A stretch of DNA of 53,523 bases from Bacillota bacterium (GCA_009711825.1 VEMY01000071.1:1-53523), one strand, 5' to 3'. Positions 8,883-17,812 are shown, numbered from the stretch's first letter. Program-made: numbers and translations. Notes: generated by a model not told the origin, from the sequence alone.

Positions 8883-9311
8883 TTATTCCTCCTTTTCAGC
8901 TTGAAGCGGCCGTACATTCAGGGTAACTCCCTGGACCGATTCAACGATTACAACCCCACCGACGCCGATTGCTTGCTGGGAGCGGCAGGACCATTCTTCG
9001 CCGCCGATTCGCACCACTCCGGTTCGAAACGGTTCTACAGCCAAGGTGATGATTCCCTGCTGACCGAGCAGGGCATTAATATTTGTGTCGGGGCGAGTCT
9101 TGTCCATGCGTTCGACCAGAAGCCGGGACGAGAAGAGGAGCGCTGCGCTGATTAAAATAAAGATAGCCAGTTGGACCGGAAACGAGGTGACAAACAACGA
9201 GGCCAGGCAGGCAGCAGCTGCGCCTATGGCAAACCAAAACAGAAAAAAACCTGACGTCAACAGCTCCCCTGCCAGCAATCCGATTGCAATTAGCAGCCAT
9301 AACCACCACAT
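8883..9311 (-). CDS. NfeD-like membrane protein
   Basis: 142 residues with several N-terminal membrane segments (MWWLWLLIAIGLLAGELL, FFLFWFAIGAAAACLASLF, LAIFILISAALLFS). They are followed by the small OB-fold NfeD domain (ALLGQQGIITLAVEPFRTGVVRIGGEEWSCRS). This is the short NfeD form without the ClpP-like protease domain. The start at ATG 9311 is chosen because GGGGGG lies six bases upstream; the open frame extends further but has no ribosome site. It is the first gene of the two-gene stomatin operon. Confidence 0.85.
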   Translation of the reverse strand: MWWLWLLIAIGLLAGELLTSGFFLFWFAIGAAAACLASLFVTSFPVQLAIFILISAALLFSSRLLVERMDKTRPDTNINALLGQQGIITLAVEPFRTGVVRIGGEEWSCRSQQAIGVGGVVIVESVQGVTLNVRPLQAEKEE

Positions 9312-9393
9312 TATAATCCCCCCTGGCAAAATATAGTGCAAGAATGGAAAAGATATGCTTAAAAACCGGCAGGAATAAACGTCCGGACAGCTA

Positions 9394-9410
9394 ATTTACT
9401 AAAGTAGTAA
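9394..9410 (+). promoter_or_regulatory. Palindromic operator candidate before the GH4/PTS operon
   Basis: TTTACTA-AAG-TAGTAAA, a perfect inverted repeat with seven-base arms. It lies 24 bases before the GTG start of the GH4 gene, between the divergent nfeD and GH4 genes. The size and place suit a repressor such as a GntR or LacI-type protein. No such regulator is encoded nearby. Confidence 0.45.
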
Positions 9411-9434
9411 ACAAAAGTAAGGGAGGAATTTCAG

Positions 9435-10733
9435 GTGAAAATTGCGATTCTCGGCGGTGGAAGCGCCTATACACCGGGATTAATTGAGGGATTGGTGAAA
9501 ATCCGTCCACAAGTACCTTTTGATGAAGTCTGCTTAATGGATATAGACGCTGGCAAGCTGAAAACTGTCGGTGCGATTGTGATAAAGCTGTTGGCAAATG
9601 TTGATAATAATATCCGGGTCAGTACAACCCTGGACCGGGTGGATGCGATTAAAGGCAGCACCTTTGTGCTCTGCCAGATAAGGGTTGGCGGCCTCGCCGG
9701 CCGGGTTCTAGATGAAAAAATTCCCCTTAAATACGATGTAATCGGTCAGGAAACCGTTGGCCCCGGCGGATTCGCCATGGCGCTGAGGACTTTGCCGGTG
9801 ATGATGGATATTGCCCGGGATATCGAGACCCACGCACCCGATGCATGGCTAATTAACTATTCAAATCCCTCGGGGATGGTGGCGGCGGCGCTGGCCAAAC
9901 ATGCAAATATAAAGGCGATAAGTATCTGTGATGTGCCGATTGGCATACAGTACTTCGTCGCCGATGCCCTGAAGCTGCCCCGCGACAAAGTGCGCTTGGA
10001 TTATGTCGGCCTCAATCATATGGGCTGGTTCCGCCGGGTGTTTGCCGACGGCAACGATATCACTCCGATGATCCACCAAATGGCTGAGACCACGGACATC
10101 ATTGCAATGTTGCCCACCGATGACGAGAAAACAGCGGAAGAGACAAAAATGATGTTGCGAATTTATAAGACTTTAGGGATCATTCCGTCTCCCTATCTGC
10201 AGTATTACTATCTGACCAGGGAGAGCCTGGCCAAGCAAAAGCAGGCCGGCAAAACCCGGGGAGAAGTGGTCCAGGAAATTGAACGGGATTTGTTGGCTCA
10301 TTTCGCCCAAGTTGCAGAAGCCAACGACGCCAAGCTCTGGAAGAGCCGGGGCGGCGATTGGCATTCTGAGTTGATGGTGAACATTCTCAGCGCTATTTAC
10401 AATGACAAGGGCGAGGAGTTTATTGTCAATGTGCTCAATCGCGGTAATGTGCCGGGAATGGCAGATGACGCCTGCGTAGAAATTCCCTGTAAGGTAGATA
10501 AAACCGGGGCCCATCCGTTGCCGGTGGATGCGCCGGCTCTAGATATGCTCGGGCTGATGCAATTGGTCTCGGCCTATGAGAATCTGACGGTTGAAGCGGC
10601 GCTGGAAAAGAGCTACGATAAAGCGCTGCGGGCCCTGAATCTCAACCCTCTGGTGCCCTCATTGGAAGTTGCCAGGCAGATTCTCGACGACTATCTTGCT
10701 GCCCACGGCGACACGATTTGTCTCAACAAATGA
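9435..10733 (+). CDS. Glycoside hydrolase family 4, 6-phospho-glycosidase
   Basis: 432 residues. GH4 enzymes hydrolyse sugar-6-phosphate glycosides by an unusual redox mechanism using NAD+ and a divalent metal. Seen here: the N-terminal dinucleotide fold GGGSAYTPGL, the NYSNPSG loop, the metal-binding Cys in SICDVPIG and His in GLNHMGWF. The CDVP motif lies between the CNVP of known beta- and the CDMP of known alpha-phosphoglucosidases, so the anomer cannot be fixed from sequence. The start is GTG 9435 with GGGAGGAA upstream. Next come chbG (ATGA overlap) and a PTS transporter. The context suggests cleavage of a phosphorylated disaccharide, perhaps a chitobiose or GlcNAc derivative. Confidence 0.85.
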   Translation: MKIAILGGGSAYTPGLIEGLVKIRPQVPFDEVCLMDIDAGKLKTVGAIVIKLLANVDNNIRVSTTLDRVDAIKGSTFVLCQIRVGGLAGRVLDEKIPLKYDVIGQETVGPGGFAMALRTLPVMMDIARDIETHAPDAWLINYSNPSGMVAAALAKHANIKAISICDVPIGIQYFVADALKLPRDKVRLDYVGLNHMGWFRRVFADGNDITPMIHQMAETTDIIAMLPTDDEKTAEETKMMLRIYKTLGIIPSPYLQYYYLTRESLAKQKQAGKTRGEVVQEIERDLLAHFAQVAEANDAKLWKSRGGDWHSELMVNILSAIYNDKGEEFIVNVLNRGNVPGMADDACVEIPCKVDKTGAHPLPVDAPALDMLGLMQLVSAYENLTVEAALEKSYDKALRALNLNPLVPSLEVARQILDDYLAAHGDTICLNK

Positions 10734-11524
10734 TTCGTCTAATAATAAATGCGGATGATTTTGGACTTACCCAAGGTGTGAACCGGGCGATAATTCAGGC
10801 CCATCAATGTGGCGCCCTGACATCAGCAACATTGATGGCCAACGGGCTGGCCTGGCACCAAGCCGTGGAGCTGGCCCGAGAACATCCCCGCCTGGGAGTC
10901 GGGGTGCATCTCACCCTTACCGCACTGGCGCCGGTTCTGCCCCCGGAACAACTCCCTTCGCTGGTCAACCGGGAAGGCCGATTTCGGAAGAATTTTCTCC
11001 GTCTGCTGGTTGCGAATAAATCCCAGGTGCGTGCCGAATGGCATGCCCAATTGTCCAGGCTAATCGGGGCAGGGCTCAAGCCGACTCATGTGGACAGCCA
11101 TCATCATGTCCATCTCCTGCCGGGCCTGCTACCGGTGGCCATTGACCTGGCGCGGGAGTTTGGGATTGGGGCCATTAGAATGATCAGCCCCAGGAGTATG
11201 ACGCTGATGGGGGTAGGGGGTATTGAGCGTCTCCTTGCCTCCCTGAGTTGGCGTCAGTCAGCGATGGGGCTTCTGCGCCCGGATACGGTAATTGGACTGG
11301 AAACGGTGGCGCCGGAGCACCTGCCCCGTTTTATCAAGGAATTGGGGCCGGGAGTGCACGAGTTTTTTTGTCATCCGGGAGTGCACGCGGACCACGAGCT
11401 TGAAAATATCAGTTCGTTGACCGCGAAGCGCGTTCGGGAACTGGAATTGCTCTGCTCAGCCCAGCTGGCTGCCGCCATTTCCCAGGCCCAGGCTGGCACG
11501 TACCAAATTTTAGAGGGGAGATAA
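10730..11524 (+). CDS. chbG: ChbG/YdjC-family carbohydrate deacetylase
   Basis: 264 residues. The YdjC-like polysaccharide-deacetylase fold is shown by the metal-binding NADDFGLTQGVNRAI motif near the N-terminus, HPRLGVGVHLTLT, the HVDSHHHVHLLPG motif (Asp and His ligands) and the late EFFCHPGVH motif. In enteric bacteria ChbG removes one acetyl group from chitobiose-6-phosphate, after which a GH4 enzyme (ChbF) can cleave it. Here the ATG overlaps the GH4 stop (ATGA). The same GH4-plus-deacetylase logic therefore appears to be used, although the transporter is of a different PTS type. Confidence 0.85.
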   Translation: MIRLIINADDFGLTQGVNRAIIQAHQCGALTSATLMANGLAWHQAVELAREHPRLGVGVHLTLTALAPVLPPEQLPSLVNREGRFRKNFLRLLVANKSQVRAEWHAQLSRLIGAGLKPTHVDSHHHVHLLPGLLPVAIDLAREFGIGAIRMISPRSMTLMGVGGIERLLASLSWRQSAMGLLRPDTVIGLETVAPEHLPRFIKELGPGVHEFFCHPGVHADHELENISSLTAKRVRELELLCSAQLAAAISQAQAGTYQILEGR

Positions 11525-11528
11525 TTTG

Positions 11529-13388
11529 ATGAATTGGCGTAGAACAATGCAAAGCACAGCCAAGGCGCTAATGGTTCCAATTGTCATCTTGCCGCTGGCT
11601 GCCATCTTTATGGCGGCTGGTGAGTTCGGGCCAGACTTTCTAGATGCCGCCGGGGCGGCAATTATCATTGACAATCTGCCTCTGCTGTTTGCTGTCGGAG
11701 TGGCGATTGGGTTCACCAAATATGACGGGATGGCGGCATTTGCTGCCGTGGTTGGCCATGTGGTGCTAACGGCGGTGATGCGCTCGATAAACCCCGGCAT
11801 TGAACTGCCCAACGGCGAATTCATCCCCAACGAGATGAGTGTGCTGGGTGGAATCTTGGTCGGCGGCTACACAGCTTTTTTGTATTACCGCTTTCGCAAC
11901 ATCAAGTTTCCTGAATTCCTCGGGCTATTTGCTGGTAAACGGTTTGTGCCGATTATTACCGCCCTGGTCAGTGTCGTCCTGGGCGTGGTTTTCGGCTATC
12001 TATGGCCTCCGATAAACGAAGCGATTGTCAACCTGGGCGAGTGGATATTTGACACTGGCGGCTACGGGGTGTTCACCTATGGCGTGCTCAACCGCTTGTT
12101 AATACCCACTGGCTTGCATCATATTCTCCAAAACCTGCTCTTACATGTTTTTGGCAGTTTTTCGGTGAACGGAGGTGTGGTTACCGGCGAATTTGCCCGG
12201 TTCATGGCGGGTGATCCCACGGCGGGTTACTTTTCGGGCGGTTTCTTTGTCACCATGATGTTTGCACTGCCGGCGGCGGCTCTCGCCATTGTGCATGAAT
12301 CCCGGGCGGAAAACCGCAAGCAGGTGGCCGGCGTGATGATGACCGCCGCTCTGACCTCAATCGTAATTGGTATTACTGAGCCGGCAGAGTTTACGTTTAT
12401 GTTTACGGCCCCATTGCTCTTTATCGCCCACGGTCTGCTTACCGGCAGCGCTCTCTTATTCTCTTATTTGCTGGGCATCCGTCATTATGGCTATGCCTTG
12501 CCGATGTTTTTCATCAATTACACCAAAGCCAGCAACCCCTGGTTGCTATTCCCGCTGGGCGCAGTCTATGCATTGATTTATTACTTCCTGTTCCGGTTTA
12601 TTATCCGCAAGTTTAATTACATGACGCCGGGGCGAGAAGTGGCCTCGGCCGATACTTCCACCCTTGAAAAGGGCGGCGGCGATTATCGTGACCAGGCGGA
12701 TCAAGTTGCTCAGGCTCTAGGCGGACTCGCTAACCTGCAGAGTGTGGAGGCGTGCATGACCCGGCTCCGGATTTCTATCCTGAATCCGGCCGGGATAGAT
12801 GAAGATAAATTGGGGGCGTTGCCCGCCTCAGGCATCAGTCGTTTGGATCAATACAATTTGCAAATTGTTTTAGGAACGGGTAGCGAACAAGTCCGGGAGC
12901 AGTTGCAGCAGCAAATTGACGCTGCTGGCCTAATCACCTTGAAAGCGCCTTTGGACGGAGAAATTATTCCTCTTGGCGAGTTTCCAGACCCTGTATTTGC
13001 CCAGGGGATGTTGGGCGAAGGAGTAGGCTTCATGCCCTCGGGCAATCTATTGGTCGCCCCCGCTGCCGGCGAAATAGTCAAGGTTTTCCCCGGCGGCCAT
13101 GCCCTGGTAATGCGCACGGAGGATGGTTTGGAGCTTCTTCTCCATATTGGGCTGGATACAGTGGACTTAGAGGGTACGGGGTTTGAAACCATCTGTGTTG
13201 ACGCCCAGAATGTGGTGGCCGGAGACGCACTGATTCGCTTTGACCGCAAATTGATTGCCGAAGCCGGCAAGCAATTGCATTCAGCACTGATTGTCACCAA
13301 CAAAGAACAAATCGGCGAAATTCAGGGTGTGTCTAGTGGCAAAGCTGTCCGGGGCCGGACAGTGGTAAGTGTGATCAGGCCTGTATAA
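11529..13388 (+). CDS. PTS IICBA transporter, glucose/N-acetylglucosamine type
   Basis: 619 residues, a full fusion of IIC, IIB and IIA. The IIC part (1-~365) has about ten membrane segments and the [12 protein letters not shown] motif. The IIB domain has its phosphocysteine in [10 protein letters not shown]. The IIA domain has the phosphohistidine region [22 protein letters not shown]. The order IIC-IIB-IIA is that of NagE and Bacillus PtsG. The closeness to GH4 and ChbG genes favours an amino sugar or a disaccharide of one, but substrate is inference. ATG 11529 is preferred over the adjacent TTG 11526; AGAGGGGAG lies upstream, just overlapping the chbG stop. A terminator follows, ending the three-gene operon. 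Confidence 0.88.
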   Translation: MNWRRTMQSTAKALMVPIVILPLAAIFMAAGEFGPDFLDAAGAAIIIDNLPLLFAVGVAIGFTKYDGMAAFAAVVGHVVLTAVMRSINPGIELPNGEFIPNEMSVLGGILVGGYTAFLYYRFRNIKFPEFLGLFAGKRFVPIITALVSVVLGVVFGYLWPPINEAIVNLGEWIFDTGGYGVFTYGVLNRLLIPTGLHHILQNLLLHVFGSFSVNGGVVTGEFARFMAGDPTAGYFSGGFFVTMMFALPAAALAIVHESRAENRKQVAGVMMTAALTSIVIGITEPAEFTFMFTAPLLFIAHGLLTGSALLFSYLLGIRHYGYALPMFFINYTKASNPWLLFPLGAVYALIYYFLFRFIIRKFNYMTPGREVASADTSTLEKGGGDYRDQADQVAQALGGLANLQSVEACMTRLRISILNPAGIDEDKLGALPASGISRLDQYNLQIVLGTGSEQVREQLQQQIDAAGLITLKAPLDGEIIPLGEFPDPVFAQGMLGEGVGFMPSGNLLVAPAAGEIVKVFPGGHALVMRTEDGLELLLHIGLDTVDLEGTGFETICVDAQNVVAGDALIRFDRKLIAEAGKQLHSALIVTNKEQIGEIQGVSSGKAVRGRTVVSVIRPV

Positions 13389-13393
13389 CGATA

Positions 13394-13419
13394 AAAGCGC
13401 TGCTTCGGCAGCGCTTTTT
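13394..13419 (+). terminator. Intrinsic terminator of the GH4/PTS operon
   Basis: AAAGCGCTG and CAGCGCTTT pair around CTTCGG, a stable tetraloop-type cap, and are followed by a T run. It separates the sugar operon from the TyrR-like regulator. Confidence 0.9.
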
Positions 13420-13447
13420 GCAGGATTACATACGCAAAATGGCGAAT

Positions 13448-13473
13448 CCCCTGGAAAGAAAACTTTCCAGGGG
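13448..13473 (+). promoter_or_regulatory. TGGAAA-N6-TTTCCA palindrome overlapping the regulator's ribosome site
   Basis: CCCCTGGAAAG-AAAA-CTTTCCAGGGG: a perfect inverted repeat with eleven-base arms that ends eight bases before the ATG at 13481. Its core, TGGAAA-N6-TTTCCA (13452-13469), is identical in layout to the site at 14970-14987 before the methionine gamma-lyase promoter. It also has the geometry of the TyrR box (TGTAAA-N6-TTTACA). The likely role is an autoregulatory operator for the TyrR-like protein encoded next. As RNA the same bases form a hairpin that buries the AGGGG of the ribosome site, so a translational effect is also possible. Confidence 0.6.
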
Positions 13474-13480
13474 TGATTTT

Positions 13481-15001
13481 ATGCGCATCAAAGTGAACAC
13501 CACCAATCGGGTCGGGATGGTTTTGGATGTGCTTACGGTTTTGGCGGGCCACGGTGTGGATATACAGGCGATGGAAGCGGAGCCGGGCGCCATTTATCTC
13601 AGGTTTCCCCGGAGCCAGTATCGTAAAGAGATTGAACGGCAGATCAATTCGTTATCAGGGGTCTACAGCATTGAGCCGATAACCAGCCTGCCCCAGGAAA
13701 AACGGCAGCAGGAAATCGGGGCGATTGTCGAGTCGGTCAGCGAAGGCCTGATTGCCATTGATGCCGTCGGCAAAATTACACTTTTCAATCGGGCTGCAGA
13801 GAAGATTTTGCAGATTAGCGCCAGCAATGTCCTGGGCCAGTATGTCGGTGACGTTTTATCCGTGGATGTGCCGATGCTCCGCACGCTAAAAACGGGACGC
13901 GGTTATGACAATCAACAGATGTCTGTCAAAATTGCCGGCAAGCGGACGCGGTATCTGACCAGCGGCAGGCCGTTGGTTGATGACCTAGGCGTTGTGTTGG
14001 GCGCTGTAGCCAGCATCAAGGATATCAGTCAGGTGCGGGCGCTTGTGCATTCGGTGACGCGGTCGCCGGAAATTACTTTTGATAACATCATCTTCCGGAG
14101 CAGGATGATGGCAGAGGTGGTGGATTTGGCCCGGCGGATTGCTGCCAGCGATGCCACTGTGTTGATTCAGGGCGAGAGCGGCACCGGCAAGGAGTTATTT
14201 GCCCGTGCGCTCCATGCCGCCAGTCCCCGGCGGGATCTTCCCTTTGTTCCGATAAACTGCGCTGCTCTGCCCGACTCACTGTTGGAGAGCGAGCTCTTTG
14301 GCTATGAAGACGGCGCTTTTACCGGCGCCCGGCGGGGAGGACGCATGGGGTTATTTGAGCTGGCCCACGGGGGGACAATCTTTCTGGATGAGATTGGTGA
14401 AATGCCTACCCATCTGCAGGCGAAATTATTGCGTGTTCTCCAGTCTGGCGCGTTCCGTCGGGTTGGCGGCAATGAAGAAATCGATGTGGACATGCGCATC
14501 ATCACTGCCACCAATCAGGATTTGCGTGCTTTGGTCCAGCAGCAGAAATTTCGTGAGGATCTCTATTATCGTTTAAATGTCATACCGCTGTTTATTCCTC
14601 CCCTGGCCCAGCGGCGGGAAGATATCCGCCCTTTGCTAGAACATTTCTTGCGCCTGCATCAGACAGAAATCAGTGTCGAAGGGGTTGCTGTTTTGGAAGC
14701 CCATTCCTGGCCCGGAAACGTCCGAGAGTTGGAAAATGTCCTGGAGCGGGCGGTTGCTATGGCTGCCGGTGGCAAAATCGGCCCGGAACATCTGCTTTTG
14801 GAAGCCGATGCGGTTCCGGAGTCGGTGGGTAATTTGCGCGCCCAGGTGGAGGCTTTGGAAAAGCGGGTCTTGACTGCGGCCCTGAGCAAATATCGCTCGT
14901 CCAGGCGGGCAGGTGAGGCTTTGGGCTTGTCCCATACCTCTGTATTAAACAAAGTAAAAAAATATGCCCTGGAAAGATATCTTTCCAATTGGAACAATTA
15001 G
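13481..15001 (+). CDS. TyrR-like sigma-54-dependent transcriptional activator
   Basis: 506 residues in the TyrR order: ACT domain (1-~75, [20 protein letters not shown]), PAS domain (~80-190), AAA+ activator domain and C-terminal helix-turn-helix ([23 protein letters not shown]). The AAA+ domain has Walker A GESGTGKE, an intact GAFTGA loop, Walker [12 protein letters not shown] and the arginine-finger region. GAFTGA contacts sigma-54, so unlike E. coli TyrR this protein should activate sigma-54 promoters. The ACT domain may bind an amino acid. The start at ATG 13481 follows AGGGGTGA; the frame is open upstream but without a domain. The gene downstream has a -24/-12 promoter and the same palindrome as this gene, so methionine gamma-lyase is its probable target. 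Confidence 0.88.
   Translation: MRIKVNTTNRVGMVLDVLTVLAGHGVDIQAMEAEPGAIYLRFPRSQYRKEIERQINSLSGVYSIEPITSLPQEKRQQEIGAIVESVSEGLIAIDAVGKITLFNRAAEKILQISASNVLGQYVGDVLSVDVPMLRTLKTGRGYDNQQMSVKIAGKRTRYLTSGRPLVDDLGVVLGAVASIKDISQVRALVHSVTRSPEITFDNIIFRSRMMAEVVDLARRIAASDATVLIQGESGTGKELFARALHAASPRRDLPFVPINCAALPDSLLESELFGYEDGAFTGARRGGRMGLFELAHGGTIFLDEIGEMPTHLQAKLLRVLQSGAFRRVGGNEEIDVDMRIITATNQDLRALVQQQKFREDLYYRLNVIPLFIPPLAQRREDIRPLLEHFLRLHQTEISVEGVAVLEAHSWPGNVRELENVLERAVAMAAGGKIGPEHLLLEADAVPESVGNLRAQVEALEKRVLTAALSKYRSSRRAGEALGLSHTSVLNKVKKYALERYLSNWNN
14970..14994 (+). promoter_or_regulatory. Upstream activator site for the methionine gamma-lyase promoter
   Basis: TGGAAA-GATATC-TTTCCA (14970-14987), a perfect palindrome, is overlapped by a second one, TTCCAATTGGAA (14983-14994). 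Both lie in the last codons of the TyrR-like gene. The first matches the site in front of that gene. Its centre is about 73 bases before the -12 GC at 15051-15052, a normal distance for an enhancer of a sigma-54 promoter. Confidence 0.6.
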
Positions 15002-15037
15002 TTTCCGATTTCGCTTCTGCCACCCTTGAAATTACGG

Positions 15038-15053
15038 AGGCACAAAATTTGCA
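15038..15053 (+). promoter_or_regulatory. Sigma-54 (-24/-12) promoter of the methionine gamma-lyase gene
   Basis: GGCAC-N5-TTGCA, with GG at 15039-15040 and GC at 15051-15052, exactly ten bases between them. This matches the sigma-54 consensus TGGCAC-N5-TTGCW at every strongly conserved base. It lies 45 bases before the GTG start at 15098, giving a short leader. The gene upstream encodes a sigma-54 activator with intact GAFTGA. Confidence 0.8.
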
Positions 15054-15097
15054 ATACTAACAGATAACACTAATAGAAAAAATAGGAGGGGACTTTT

Positions 15098-16279
15098 GTG
15101 AAAAAGGATGGCAAACAAGGATTCTCAACACTCTGTATTCATGCCGGTCAGCAACCCGATCCCCAGTTTGGTTCACTGAACACACCAATTTACCAGACCA
15201 GCACCTTTGTCTTTAAGGATGTGGCCCAGGGCGCCAACCGCTTTGCCGGTGAAGAAGAAGGTTATATCTACACCCGGTTGGGCAACCCGACCCAGGCAGC
15301 CCTGGAAGAAAAAATTGCTACTCTGGAAGGTGGCGAAGCGGGACTGGCATTTGCTTCCGGGATGGGCGCTGTCTCGGCGGTGGTCATGCATTATGTGGGT
15401 CAGGGAGAGCATGTGATTCATCCAACTGCTGTTTATGGCTGCACCTTTGCGCTCTTGCAGGAAATTCTTCATCGCTTTGGTGTTGAAGCCACAGCTGTAG
15501 ACACTTCCGATCTGGAGGCGGTCAAGGCCGCAATCCGTCCCAACACCAAGCTGATATATCTGGAAACACCGGCAAACCCGACGATGAAAATGACAGATAT
15601 CAAAGCCGTGTCGGAACTGGCCCATGCACAGGGCGCAGCAGTTGTTGTCGATAATACTTTTATGACCCCCTGTTATCAGAAACCGCTTGCTCTTGGTGCC
15701 GATATCGCTTTGCATAGCGCCACCAAGTACATCGGTGGTCACGGCGATGTTATTGCCGGTTTGGCCGTGGGCAGCAAGGAAGTTATGGATCAAATCCGCA
15801 TGACCACCCTTAAGGATATCGGCGCTGTAATCAGTCCGTTTAATGCCTGGCTGTTGCTCAGGGGTTTAAAGACACTGGATGTGCGGATGGAGCGCCATAA
15901 CGCTAATGCTCTGGCAATTGCCCGCTGGCTGGAGGAGCATCCCAAGGTGAGCAAGGTCTGGTTCCCAGGTTTGGAGAGCTTTGAACAGCACGAGCTAGCG
16001 AAACGACAGATGAGTGGTTTCGGTGGCATAATGTCCTTTGAGTTGGCCGGCGGTTACGATGCCGGCGTGCGCCTGATGAACAGCGTTAAGCTTTGTCATT
16101 TGGCAGTGAGTCTGGGGGATGTGGATACATTGATTCAGCATCCTGCTTCCATGACCCATTCGGTAGTCCCGGAAGAAGATCGCTGCACCGCCAATATTAC
16201 CCCGGGCCTGGTCCGGTTGGCTGTAGGGTTGGAAAATGTCGAGGACATCATTGCCGATATCCAACAGGGAATAGAATAA
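15098..16279 (+). CDS. Methionine gamma-lyase (Cys/Met metabolism PLP enzyme)
   Basis: 393 residues of the trans-sulfuration PLP family. Seen: YTRLGNPT, the PLP-stacking VYGCTFAL region, the PLP-binding Lys in [17 protein letters not shown] and the C-terminal [17 protein letters not shown]. The Cys in YGCTFAL is the residue characteristic of methionine gamma-lyases, which split methionine into methanethiol, ammonia and 2-oxobutyrate; most related synthases lack it. O-acetylhomoserine sulfhydrylase or cystathionine lyase activity remains possible. The start is GTG 15098 with AGGAGGGG upstream. It is monocistronic: a sigma-54 promoter before it and a terminator after it. It is likely controlled by the TyrR-like activator just upstream, perhaps in response to an amino acid. 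Confidence 0.85.
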   Translation: MKKDGKQGFSTLCIHAGQQPDPQFGSLNTPIYQTSTFVFKDVAQGANRFAGEEEGYIYTRLGNPTQAALEEKIATLEGGEAGLAFASGMGAVSAVVMHYVGQGEHVIHPTAVYGCTFALLQEILHRFGVEATAVDTSDLEAVKAAIRPNTKLIYLETPANPTMKMTDIKAVSELAHAQGAAVVVDNTFMTPCYQKPLALGADIALHSATKYIGGHGDVIAGLAVGSKEVMDQIRMTTLKDIGAVISPFNAWLLLRGLKTLDVRMERHNANALAIARWLEEHPKVSKVWFPGLESFEQHELAKRQMSGFGGIMSFELAGGYDAGVRLMNSVKLCHLAVSLGDVDTLIQHPASMTHSVVPEEDRCTANITPGLVRLAVGLENVEDIIADIQQGIE

Positions 16280-16280
16280 A

Positions 16281-16316
16281 AAAGATGGCCGCGGGTACGC
16301 GGCCATCTTTATATAT
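16281..16316 (+). terminator. Bidirectional intrinsic terminator
   Basis: AAAGATGGCCGCG and CGCGGCCATCTTT form a twelve-base-pair stem followed by TATATA on the plus strand; on the minus strand TTTTTTATTC follows. It lies between the convergent methionine gamma-lyase and uracil permease genes and can serve both. Confidence 0.85.
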
Positions 16317-16322
16317 TGAAAC

Positions 16323-17624
16323 TTATTCATGCAAGGGGTTAGGTGTTTTATCTTCGTCCCGGTCGGGGAGGATGATGTTCAGGAAGATACCGATAATCGC
16401 ACCCAGGCCCATACCGGCAATGCCCAGAACTGCGATGCCGCTGATGCCCAGGATGATAATCGTGGAGACGATGACCAAGTTGCGGACCTTAGACAGGTCA
16501 ACTTGCTTTTCAATCAATGTGCGGATGCCCACTGAAGCAATCATTCCGAAGAGGAGGATGACAATTCCACCCATAACCGGCTCAGGAATTGTAGCCAACA
16601 GGCTGCCAACCTTGGGACTGAGACTGAAGAGGAGAACGAAGAGGGCTGCTCCCTGAACGACAACCGGGTTATGGACGCGGGTGATAGCCAGAACACCGAT
16701 GTTCTCGCCGTACGTGGTATTGGGTGGTCCACCGAGGAAGCCGGCCCAGGTTGTGGCGAGACCGTCACCCAGCAGGGTCCGGTGTAGTCCGGGCTTAACT
16801 AAGTAGTCTTTTTCAACAGTTTTGCTGATTGCCAGCATGTCGCCCAGGTGCTCGACCATGGTGACAATGGCAATCGGCGCAATTAGAAGGATTGCTGCAG
16901 GGACGAAACTGGGGAGGAGGAATTCTACGCCCCCAGATTGCAGGTAATCAGCTTCGGCTACGAACCGTGGCATGGCTAGCCAGCCTGCGTCCGCTACCGG
17001 GGAGAAGTCAATCAGGGCCTCAGGCATCAGTCGGTTTGCCAGAGCACCTAAGCTGTTGGCCACACTTTCCATTTGAAGGAGCAGGGTCATGAGATAACCG
17101 CTGACGATGCCGATAAGAATTGGGATCAGTTTAAACATTCCCTTGGCGAAAAGACTGACGGCAATTACTACGGCCAGCGTAAAACCGGCGATGAACAAAT
17201 TGCCTTCGGCCATATCTTTGGCCACCGGCGCCAGGCCCAAACCAATGGTCATAATTACTGGGCCGACAACTACCGGCGGAATGAAGCGCTGAATTGCTTT
17301 GATACCTACCGCCTTTACCAGCACGGATGTCAGAAGATAGATAAGACCGGCGATGATGCAGGCGCCGGTGGCGGCGGAAAAGCCGTGTTCGCCGGACACC
17401 AGGATTATCGGGGCGATGAATGCAAAGGATGAACCTAAGTAGGCCGGGATTCTTCCGCCGGTCACCAAATGAAAAATGATGGTTCCGGTGGCGCTGGTGA
17501 ACAGGGCTGTGGCCGGATGGAGGCCGGTGAGTAAGGGGACAAGAACGGTGGCGCCAAACATGGCGAAGACGTGTTGAATGGACAGGGGCAACAGTTTGCC
17601 AATCGACATTCCTTTAATTTGCAT
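16323..17624 (-). CDS. pyrP: Uracil permease (NCS2 family)
   Basis: 433 residues, about 14 membrane segments, opening with the family motif LSIQHVFAMFGATVLVPLLTGLHP. Later come the GGRIPAYLGSSFAFIAP, VEHLGDMLAIS and GGPPNTTYGENIGVLAITRV motifs of uracil/xanthine permeases (UraA/PyrP). It imports uracil by proton symport. The open frame runs upstream, but ATG 17624 is chosen because GGAGGAG lies six bases before it. The leader holds a PyrR-binding element and a terminator, and PyrR attenuation controls pyrimidine genes. This makes uracil, rather than xanthine, the likely substrate. Confidence 0.9.
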   Translation of the reverse strand: MQIKGMSIGKLLPLSIQHVFAMFGATVLVPLLTGLHPATALFTSATGTIIFHLVTGGRIPAYLGSSFAFIAPIILVSGEHGFSAATGACIIAGLIYLLTSVLVKAVGIKAIQRFIPPVVVGPVIMTIGLGLAPVAKDMAEGNLFIAGFTLAVVIAVSLFAKGMFKLIPILIGIVSGYLMTLLLQMESVANSLGALANRLMPEALIDFSPVADAGWLAMPRFVAEADYLQSGGVEFLLPSFVPAAILLIAPIAIVTMVEHLGDMLAISKTVEKDYLVKPGLHRTLLGDGLATTWAGFLGGPPNTTYGENIGVLAITRVHNPVVVQGAALFVLLFSLSPKVGSLLATIPEPVMGGIVILLFGMIASVGIRTLIEKQVDLSKVRNLVIVSTIIILGISGIAVLGIAGMGLGAIIGIFLNIILPDRDEDKTPNPLHE

Positions 17625-17659
17625 GTGAACTCCTCCTCTTCCAAGTTTTTGTCTTATGT

Positions 17660-17776
17660 GCATAAAAAATACCCCGTCGGCGGGGTACAAAAGTACGGTA
17701 CTTGAGCACAAAAAAACACCGTCCTTGCCAGCCTCGCCGGACTGCTTTAAAGGAAGATTTACGCACGTATTTAGTT
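17660..17776 (-). promoter_or_regulatory. PyrR-dependent attenuator leader of pyrP
   Basis: Read on the minus strand, the leader contains AGTCCGGCGAGGCTGGCAAGG (complement of 17725-17745). This fits the PyrR-binding loop consensus (AGUCCNGNGAGGYU) of Bacillus pyr operons. Downstream lies a terminator hairpin, TACCCCG/CGGGGTA (17671-17687), followed by TTTTTTAT. With uridine nucleotides bound, PyrR would stabilise the first stem and let the terminator form. Length and order match the known pyr attenuators. Confidence 0.75.
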
Positions 17777-17783
17777 GTTGCTA

Positions 17784-17812
17784 ACATTACCATAAAATAT
17801 TAAGCCGGTCAA
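17784..17812 (-). promoter_or_regulatory. Sigma-A promoter for pyrP
   Basis: On the minus strand TTGACC and TAATGT are separated by 17 bases. Transcription would start near 17776, just before the PyrR leader. Confidence 0.6.
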
